45,315 bases of DNA from an uncultured archaeon (lineage in GTDB: Archaea; Iainarchaeota; Iainarchaeia; Iainarchaeales; Iainarchaeaceae), in NCBI GenBank assembly GCA_902386385.1, contig CABMIU010000060.1, positions 1 to 45,315 of the forward strand, written 5' to 3'. A program made the translations under genes and the position numbers. Below the pieces are notes generated by a model. It was not told the DNA's origin, did not search any database, and saw nothing but the letters and a program-made list of their open reading frames with translations. Shown here piece after piece: positions 39,100 through 45,315 of the stretch (positions are counted from its first letter, which is position 1; every line of letters starts with the position of its first letter).

Positions 39100-40115
39100 G
39101 CCCCCAGGGTGGATTGCTTTGTGCGCTCTGACATTTTCTCCGAAAGCCTGTTTAAGGATGACTGCACACGCTCCGCCGAAAAATCATGCCTGTCGCACAG
39201 GAATTCAATTATTTTTTCCTTCTGCGGGACTGAAAATGAAATCCTGTAATCATCAGTGAATTCAGGAGCCGTGAAAATGGCCTCGACTTCCTTCCATCCG
39301 AATTCAGGCTCGAATTCCGCTGCAGAAATTATTCCCTCGAAGGAATCGTTTTCCTTCACCAGTTTCAAGGCGGTTTTTATGCCGATTTTCGGGAACTTTT
39401 CATTGAAATCCGTCCCAATCAGGATGCCAATCCATATCAGTTTCTGGCGCGTGATTTGGTTCGAGGAAAGGACTTTTTCCAGGACAATTTTTTCAGGGGA
39501 GACATCAGCCCAGATGCTCTTTCCCGGAAGCTTGCGCTTCCCTGTCACGCCGACATTTCGGTAAAGCACAGGTGTGCCGAACAGAAGCGTATCATAGTCC
39601 TGGCTGACAACGCCGTCTATTTTTTTCGCCGCAGCCATCTGCGAGAGCTGGGCCTCGCCATCGCCAGGCGCGTTTATTGCCGGGAAGCCCATCAGGGAAA
39701 CAAGCTGCTTCGCGTCATCAATCATTCGCTGGTCGAGCCTGAGGGCGCGCGAGCCCCACTTTTTTGCTTCCGCCATATCGCCATCCTTCAGGGCTTTCTC
39801 GTGCTTCTCAATCGCATCCGTCCTTATTTCATGCCTTTTCTTCAGGGTCTCGCCTTTCAGCGCAGGGGGTTTTCCGTCAAAGACAAAAACCGGCTTGACC
39901 CCTTTCTCCACGAGATTTATCGTCCTGTAAAAAAGACCGGTAAGGTGCGATGTGACAATGCCGTGCGAATCCATGAGAGGCGTCCCGTCCTGCCCCCGGA
40001 TGCTCGACAGGAACTGGTAAATGATGTTGTAGGAGTCAAAGCCAAGGGTCTTGCCATTCAGGCTTTCAAGGCTTATTTCCTCACGCGGGACAATGTCGCC
40101 GATTGCAGTGCCCAA
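39090..40115 (-). CDS. fen: Flap endonuclease FEN1 (probable TTG start, MGTAIGDIVPREEI...)
   Basis: GFDSYNIIYQFLSSIRGQDGTPLMDSHGIVTSHLTGLFYRTINLVEKGVKPVFVFDGKPP; DGEAQLSQMA; SQDYDTLLFGTP; C-terminal QSTLGAWS. Confidence 0.93.
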   Translation of the reverse strand: MGTAIGDIVPREEISLESLNGKTLGFDSYNIIYQFLSSIRGQDGTPLMDSHGIVTSHLTGLFYRTINLVEKGVKPVFVFDGKPPALKGETLKKRHEIRTDAIEKHEKALKDGDMAEAKKWGSRALRLDQRMIDDAKQLVSLMGFPAINAPGDGEAQLSQMAAAKKIDGVVSQDYDTLLFGTPVLYRNVGVTGKRKLPGKSIWADVSPEKIVLEKVLSSNQITRQKLIWIGILIGTDFNEKFPKIGIKTALKLVKENDSFEGIISAAEFEPEFGWKEVEAIFTAPEFTDDYRISFSVPQKEKIIEFLCDRHDFSAERVQSSLNRLSEKMSERTKQSTLGAWS

Positions 40116-40332
40116 AAAAACCACCAAATGCAATGGATTATTCAGGTTTAAAACCATAATGCCAGGCAAAAAAATCGACTGCCTTTTGGAATTGTGGATT
40201 GGCGGAAAACTGCAATTGGCCATTCCATTCAGGCCAGCCATGCAAGGCGATTTTTAAGGCCGGGTATGCCAAAGCCATACTGTCTTTTCCTTATCTTTAT
40301 AACCCCTTTCCAGCTGGGATTATTCGGTAAAC

Positions 40333-41211
40333 ATGGCTGAAATTTCGAGGCGGGACAACCGCACAATAGTGGTTTTCAGCGAAAGGGAATCCTCCGAATC
40401 AGGCCTCAGGCCCGCAACCGAATATTCCCTTTCAATCGTGCGCGACGGAATATGGATTCTAACCGAAGGCAGACAGGCACAGAACGGTGCGGCAAAAGAC
40501 ACTGGCGCAAAGCCCGCGGCTGCGGGGCCGCAGGAAACAGGGCAAAAAACAAGCCATGAAACCGGGCCTGGCAACGGGCAGGTGAACTCACAGGGCCAGG
40601 CGCAGGGGCAGAAAGGGGCAATTGATGAGGCCGAGCAGAAAATAATCGGCATGCTCAGGAAGCTCCCTCCCCGCGACCGCATGGAAGGCTGGTTCGAGAA
40701 AAAGCTAGGGGAACAGGAAAACAGGAAGTTCGCGGAAATGCTCTCACAGGGCAAGGTAATAAGGTTCAAGTCTAGCGAGGTGTTCCGCAAGGCGCTTTAC
40801 ACTTTGCCGAGGGTGCCTCAGGGCCAGGCCCAAAAATCACCCGAAAAAAATTTCGCGAATGCCGAGAGGCCGTTCCACGAATACACCATCGATAAGGACG
40901 GCTTTGTCGTAGTCAAGAACGAGGAAAGGGCACGGCACTTGAGCGACGAACTCAGGGAAAAAATCAAGGGCGGAGAGATAAAAGGCACGAGGGCGTTCAC
41001 GGGGGAGTTCTTCATAATCCGCACAGACCTCCTTGAAACCTCTGAAGGAAAGGCTCTCGAGGAACTGAAAAAAGCAAAAGAAGGGACACTGCAGGAAATC
41101 TCAAAGAGCACGGGCCTGACCCCGACGCTGTGCAGGATTGCGCTGGAATTCCTGAAGGAGGACGGCCAGCTCATTGAAAAGAGGAAAGAAAACTACCAAT
41201 ATATCGAATGA
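40333..41211 (+). CDS. Hypothetical protein with C-terminal winged-helix-like region and low-complexity linker
   Basis: GQGNGQ..QAQGQKG linker; C-terminal EGTLQEISKSTGLTPTLCRIALEFLKEDGQLIEKRKENYQYIE. Confidence 0.6.
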   Translation: MAEISRRDNRTIVVFSERESSESGLRPATEYSLSIVRDGIWILTEGRQAQNGAAKDTGAKPAAAGPQETGQKTSHETGPGNGQVNSQGQAQGQKGAIDEAEQKIIGMLRKLPPRDRMEGWFEKKLGEQENRKFAEMLSQGKVIRFKSSEVFRKALYTLPRVPQGQAQKSPEKNFANAERPFHEYTIDKDGFVVVKNEERARHLSDELREKIKGGEIKGTRAFTGEFFIIRTDLLETSEGKALEELKKAKEGTLQEISKSTGLTPTLCRIALEFLKEDGQLIEKRKENYQYIE

Positions 41212-41234
41212 GTTAAAGCAAAAATGGAAAGGCA

Positions 41235-41609
41235 ATGCAGATGAAAATTCTTGTACCAATCCTTTCGGAAAAGGAGGACGACCCCGAGTTCCTCGAAAAG
41301 GTGTCAAAAGGGGCGACGGAAATAATACTGTTGCTTGTCGTGGATCCCAGCCCGAAGGAAAGGTTCGGCTTTGCCGCGGGCTTCATGCAGAAAGGCCGCG
41401 CGGTAATGGAAAGCGCGAGAAAAAGGCTCGGCGAGAAAAGGAAAAGCGCCGAGGACGTGATAGAATGGGGCGACACCCAGAGCAAGATAATGAACATGGC
41501 ATTGCTGCGCAAGGCGGACAAGGTAATTTTCTACAGGCAGCAGAACCAGTACTTCAACGAGCTAGTGAACAGGCTAATAAAGGAAAAGATTGAAACCGAG
41601 GTGATATGA
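41235..41609 (+). CDS. Small conserved archaeal-type protein (USP-like)
   Basis: MKILVPILSEKEDDPEFLEKVSKGATEIILLLVVD.. pattern resembles UspA-fold. Confidence 0.5.
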   Translation: MQMKILVPILSEKEDDPEFLEKVSKGATEIILLLVVDPSPKERFGFAAGFMQKGRAVMESARKRLGEKRKSAEDVIEWGDTQSKIMNMALLRKADKVIFYRQQNQYFNELVNRLIKEKIETEVI

Positions 41610-41630
41610 ACGGAAAACACAAGCCCGAAA

Positions 41631-42017
41631 GTGACGCCAATCACAAAAAGCCAAAGTGATGCAAATGCGGGAAACGGTACAGCCCCACAAAAGGCCAAAG
41701 TAAAATTAGAGGACTTCCTTAAACTTGAGATACGTGTCGGAAAAATAATTGTTGCAGAAAGGGTTCAGGGCTCGGACAAACTGCTGCGCCTCGAATTCGA
41801 TTTTGGGAATGAGAAGCGGCAAATCCTCGCGGGCATTGCGCAGAACTATACGCCTGAAAGCCTTGTCGGGAAGCAGATGCCCGTGATTGTCAACCTGGAG
41901 CCGCGCAAAATGCGGGGCCTAGAGAGCCAAGGGATGATACTCGCGATTGATGCTGCGAATGACTGCGCCTTGCTGCATCCGAACAAGGAAGTGCCGAACG
42001 GAAGCAGGGTGACTTAA
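41631..42017 (+). CDS. tRNA-binding domain protein (MetRS beta / Trbp111-like)
   Basis: LKLEIRVGKIIVAERVQGSDKLLRLEFDFGNEKRQILAGIAQNYTPESLVGKQMPVIVNLEPRKMRGLESQGMILAI. Confidence 0.93.
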   Translation: MTPITKSQSDANAGNGTAPQKAKVKLEDFLKLEIRVGKIIVAERVQGSDKLLRLEFDFGNEKRQILAGIAQNYTPESLVGKQMPVIVNLEPRKMRGLESQGMILAIDAANDCALLHPNKEVPNGSRVT

Positions 42018-42041
42018 AATTCAGAGCAATGCCTTGCCAAA

Positions 42042-43127
42042 TTAACCGTGAACAATCTTCTCAGCGAGCTTCATGTTCCCCTTCACGCTTTGCTGGTGCT
42101 CCTTCAGCATCGGCACGAAGAAATCAACCGCGAATTGCTTCAGCTCGGAAGCGAGCATCTTTCCCTCAGCGAATTCCTGCCCAACCCTTTCGAGCCCGCG
42201 CGTGTCCGGGTAATGGAACTTGAGCATCTCGAAAACCAGGTCGATTTCGAGGTTGCCGCCCTTTGCCCTGTGCTCCTCTATTGTCGGCTGGCCGCCGGAG
42301 AAAGCCCTCTTTATTTTTTTCTCCACGGCTTTCGGGTCGTCACTCAGGAAAATTGCACTTTCAGGAACCGAAGCCGACATTTTCTGGCCGGGCTGGAGTC
42401 CCGACTGGTGCCTGAAATAAATGAACGAAGGCACCTCCATCTTGTAAGGGAGGCGCTTTGCGATGTCCCTTGTTAGGCGGGCATGCGGGTCCTGGTCCAG
42501 GCCAATTCCAGTGACTGAAGGCAACGGCCCCCCGAATTCAGGGAGCTGCGGATGCAAAATATCAGCGTACTGCAGGAGGTTCGCGGAAACCTTCCCCAAA
42601 TCAACGTGGCCGTACACGGCTTCAAAAGTGTTCTTCGTAATCTTCTTGCTCAGCTCGAATGCGAATTCGTAATACCTCTGTCCCTTGCGGGACTGGACAT
42701 AAATGTCCTCCTTCTCGAGGCCAAGGGCAAGGGCATCCGCAACGTTCAGCACAGCCCATTTCTTAGCAGTGCGCAGGTCAGGAATTTTCTCGTCCGGCCT
42801 GCTCACATAAGCGTCAATGTCGCACACCGCGAAGTAATTCCTCGCACCCTGCGACTTGAAGAACTTGAACAGGTCAATGTCCACCTTGTGACCGAGGTGG
42901 AAAGGGCCAGAAGCCGCGATTCCCGTGATGTTCACAAAAGGCTTTTTGGATTTTATCCTCGCGAGCACCTTGTCAAAATCGCGGTGGGCGATTATTACGC
43001 CGCGCTGGAAAATAAAATTGTCGAGATCTACTGCAAAATGCCTCGGGAACTGCGCTAGCCCGAATTCGCTGAAAATGTGCTCATAATCCTTTACCGCGAA
43101 CTGGCCCCAGGGGTCGATTTTTTCCAT
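42042..43127 (-). CDS. trpS: Tryptophanyl-tRNA synthetase, archaeal/eukaryotic type
   Basis: PFVNITGIAASGPFHLGHKVDIDLFKFF; SVTGIGLDQDPHARLTRDIA; QPGQKMSASVPESAIFLSD. Confidence 0.95.
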   Translation of the reverse strand: MEKIDPWGQFAVKDYEHIFSEFGLAQFPRHFAVDLDNFIFQRGVIIAHRDFDKVLARIKSKKPFVNITGIAASGPFHLGHKVDIDLFKFFKSQGARNYFAVCDIDAYVSRPDEKIPDLRTAKKWAVLNVADALALGLEKEDIYVQSRKGQRYYEFAFELSKKITKNTFEAVYGHVDLGKVSANLLQYADILHPQLPEFGGPLPSVTGIGLDQDPHARLTRDIAKRLPYKMEVPSFIYFRHQSGLQPGQKMSASVPESAIFLSDDPKAVEKKIKRAFSGGQPTIEEHRAKGGNLEIDLVFEMLKFHYPDTRGLERVGQEFAEGKMLASELKQFAVDFFVPMLKEHQQSVKGNMKLAEKIVHG

Positions 43128-43212
43128 GAAAGCACCGATAAACAACGGATTAGGACAATTTAATAATAACTTTCCCCAAAAAGGGCAAAAACAGAAGTAA
43201 ATTCCATGGCCA

Positions 43213-43902
43213 TCAAGCAGGCAGCCTTGGCGCGGGTTTGCTGAAAGTCAATTTGAAGGAATTCCAAGTATAGTCCCTTATGCCATTCTGCAGGAGAATC
43301 GTCTTTATTCCGTTGGAGTAAGCGCCGCCATCCGGAGTGCAGCCCATGTCAAGAACTGCAAGGCCGCCTGGCTTTAGCCAATGCATGATTTTTTCAACGG
43401 CGGTTTGCTTCAGCAAGGTATGGTGCAAGGCACTCGATTCCCCTGAGAAAATCAGGTCAAAGTTCTCCCGTGGGGCGAGGCGCCTTATTTCACCTTCGAT
43501 TAGCCGGTCAACGCCGGCATAAGGCATCCCCTTTGTCCGCTCCAGGACCTGGCCAACATAGCGCATGTTTTCACCAAACCTAGACTTTAAATGCCCGGCC
43601 ATTTCAGCGGTTCCGCATCCAAGCTCCAAAACGCCGAATTTGTGCTTTTCACTGAAGCCGTTTGAACCAATCTGGCGCAAAATGTAATCAGTCAGGGGAA
43701 AGCCAAGCTTTTCTTCAACCGCGTGGCTGGGCGTGCCAAAAACAAACCACCTGCCTTCCCGGTCATAAACCCTTCCAATCCGTACTTTTGTGGCTTCCCG
43801 CTCAGCACGGTTTGGCAAGCGTTCCCCCTCCGGACGGAAAACCCTTTCCCAAAATGGGGAAAACACGCCTCTATGTCCCTGTGCCTTGTTTCTTTGAAGC
43901 AT
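43213..43902 (-). CDS. Class I SAM-dependent methyltransferase
   Basis: KFGVLELGCGTAEMAGHLKSRFG; FDLIFSGESSALHH; WLKPGGLAVLDMGCTPDG. Confidence 0.75.
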   Translation of the reverse strand: MLQRNKAQGHRGVFSPFWERVFRPEGERLPNRAEREATKVRIGRVYDREGRWFVFGTPSHAVEEKLGFPLTDYILRQIGSNGFSEKHKFGVLELGCGTAEMAGHLKSRFGENMRYVGQVLERTKGMPYAGVDRLIEGEIRRLAPRENFDLIFSGESSALHHTLLKQTAVEKIMHWLKPGGLAVLDMGCTPDGGAYSNGIKTILLQNGIRDYTWNSFKLTFSKPAPRLPA

Positions 43903-43950
43903 AAACCGACCGTATAATGATTAATAACCCTTTCAGCAATATAAATCAGC

Positions 43951-44463
43951 ATGGCCCTTTTGGTTGACGACAAGGTTTTGTGCAGGGACAAGAGGCTCGG
44001 CGACGCGTTGAGGCAGCGCGGCTTCGGCGAGCAGAGGGAACGCGAGCTAGTTTTCGACCTGTTCGAGGCATTATACCTCTCGGAAAAGGAAAAATTCGGC
44101 ATTGTGAACAGCAAAACAAGCGAGGCAGTGGACGAGGACGCGCTTGTGAAGCACGCCGACAGGAAAATAAAGAATTTTTATTTGAAATACCAGGTTTTCA
44201 GGGACCTCCGCGAAAGGGGATTTGTTGTCAAAACAGGGTTCAAGTTCGGCTTTGACTTCCGCGTGTACCCGCGCGGAAAAAAGCCGGGCGAGGCGCACTC
44301 GCAGTGGTGCATCAATGTCACGGCACAGGACGACAAGTACAATTTCATAGAGCTATCCCGCATGGTTAGGCTCGCGGGCAACCTTAAAACAAAGCTCCTG
44401 AACGCGGTAGTGGATTCGGAGAACGAAATAAATTATTATGAAGTGACAAGGGTCACGCCTTGA
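43951..44463 (+). CDS. endA: tRNA-splicing endonuclease EndA
   Basis: YLKYQVFRDLRERGFVVKTGFKFGFDFRVYPRGKKPGEAHSQWCINV..SRMVRLAGNLKTKLLNAVVD: Tyr/His/Lys catalytic triad positions present. Confidence 0.95.
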   Translation: MALLVDDKVLCRDKRLGDALRQRGFGEQRERELVFDLFEALYLSEKEKFGIVNSKTSEAVDEDALVKHADRKIKNFYLKYQVFRDLRERGFVVKTGFKFGFDFRVYPRGKKPGEAHSQWCINVTAQDDKYNFIELSRMVRLAGNLKTKLLNAVVDSENEINYYEVTRVTP

Positions 44464-44474
44464 ATTGATCCAAA

Positions 44475-45163
44475 TGCACAGAGTAAAAATCCGTTCAATC
44501 ACTGCTGCTTGCAAAATCAACGACAGGATTTTCTCCGCCCTGCTCATGGGGCTGCGGCAGGGAAAATTCGAAACGGAAAGAGACATCAGCGGTTTCATTG
44601 ATTCGCAAATAAGAAAAGCAGGGGCGCGCAAGGCCTTCCCGACAATCGTTGCTATCGGAAAGAACGCCGTGGATTGGCACCACAGGCCTGCAAATTCAAA
44701 GCTAGCGGAAGGCGGATTCTGCGTCATTGATTTCGGGGCGAGGGTGAACCGCTACTGCTCGGACATGACAAGGACAATTCGCTTCGGGAAGGCGACCGCG
44801 AAAGAAAAGGGAATTTATGCAAAGGTCCTGAAAGCCAACATGCTTTGCATCAAGAAGACAAGGGCCGGGGTTGGAGGCCATGAGATTTACCTGTATTCAA
44901 GGAAAATATTGGGCAGCCATGCCCGCTTTTTCGGCCACGGCCTGGGCCACGGCCTGAAGAAAATAATACACGCGCACCCGCGCCTCAGCAGGAAACACAG
45001 GCATTCCTTGCGCGAAGGGGACATCATAACGATTGAGCCGGGAATTTACATCCCTCACAGGATGGGAATAAGGATTGAGGATTCGGTACTCGTTAAGGCG
45101 AATGGTTTTGAAGTGCTGACAAAAAGCCCCAAGAAGCTGATTGAGGTTAGTTTGCAAAAATGA
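44475..45163 (+). CDS. M24 family metallopeptidase (Xaa-Pro aminopeptidase type)
   Basis: FCVIDFGARVNRYCSDMTRTI; FGHGLGHGLKKIIHAHPRLS; LREGDIITIEPGIYIPHRMGIRIEDSVLV. Confidence 0.93.
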
Positions 45164-45235
45164 AGGAACCTTTTCGGGAAATGAAAAACAACCTTTTTCG
45201 TAAGTGTTTAGCTTTTTGTTCGGTTTTCTAATGCG

Positions 45236-45265
45236 AAAACCCCAAATAGGGGTTTTCCCTATTTG
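45236..45265 (+). promoter_or_regulatory. Two overlapping, mutually exclusive hairpins just upstream of a start codon
   Basis: AAAACCCC-aaata-GGGGTTTT (45236-45256) and CAAATAGGG-gtttt-CCCTATTTG (45243-45265). Confidence 0.5.
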
Positions 45266-45269
45266 AAGC

Positions 45270-45315
45270 ATGCTTGTTTCGGATGAAGATTTTGCTGCGC
45301 TTAAAGCGGAAAATG
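45270..45315 (+). CDS. 5' end of a further CDS (MLVSDEDFAALKAEN...), truncated by window
   Basis: ATG followed by open frame to window end. Confidence 0.35.
   Translation, partial: MLVSDEDFAALKAEN

Noticed and set aside
39456-40151. 231-aa plus-strand ORF antisense to FEN1
   Set aside because: Antisense of a clear FEN1 coding sequence; no recognisable domain.

Overview
Archaeal chromosomal window, probably DPANN-like (inference from eL40, eL41, EndA, FEN1, an archaeal tRNA-Ala in the rRNA spacer and an unusual 16S). It is centred on translation and RNA processing. On the minus strand is a 16S - tRNA-Ala(TGC) - 23S operon. Also present are RNase P RNA, tRNA-Leu(GAG), tRNA-Glu(TTC), a tRNA-Arg(TCT) with a ~137-nt intron at 37/38, and the splicing endonuclease EndA. 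Synthetase-type genes are ArgRS, LeuRS, AlaRS, TrpRS and a MetRS-beta-like tRNA-binding protein. Other genes include a RelA/SpoT homolog with a degraded synthetase active site, thiamine uptake plus thiamine pyrophosphokinase, FolC, FEN1, UbiA, glycosyltransferases and two queuosine-precursor-type transporters. Two short ribosomal protein genes missed by the ORF track were found by reading frames directly: eL40 (57 aa) and a eukaryote-like eL41 (about 42 aa or shorter). The most unusual signal is a dispersed family of nested polypyrimidine/polypurine hairpin elements. They lie next to, and in one case inside, almost every stable RNA gene in the window, and one 61-nt module is repeated perfectly 16 kb apart. 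No database search or folding software was run; family calls are from recognised motifs.
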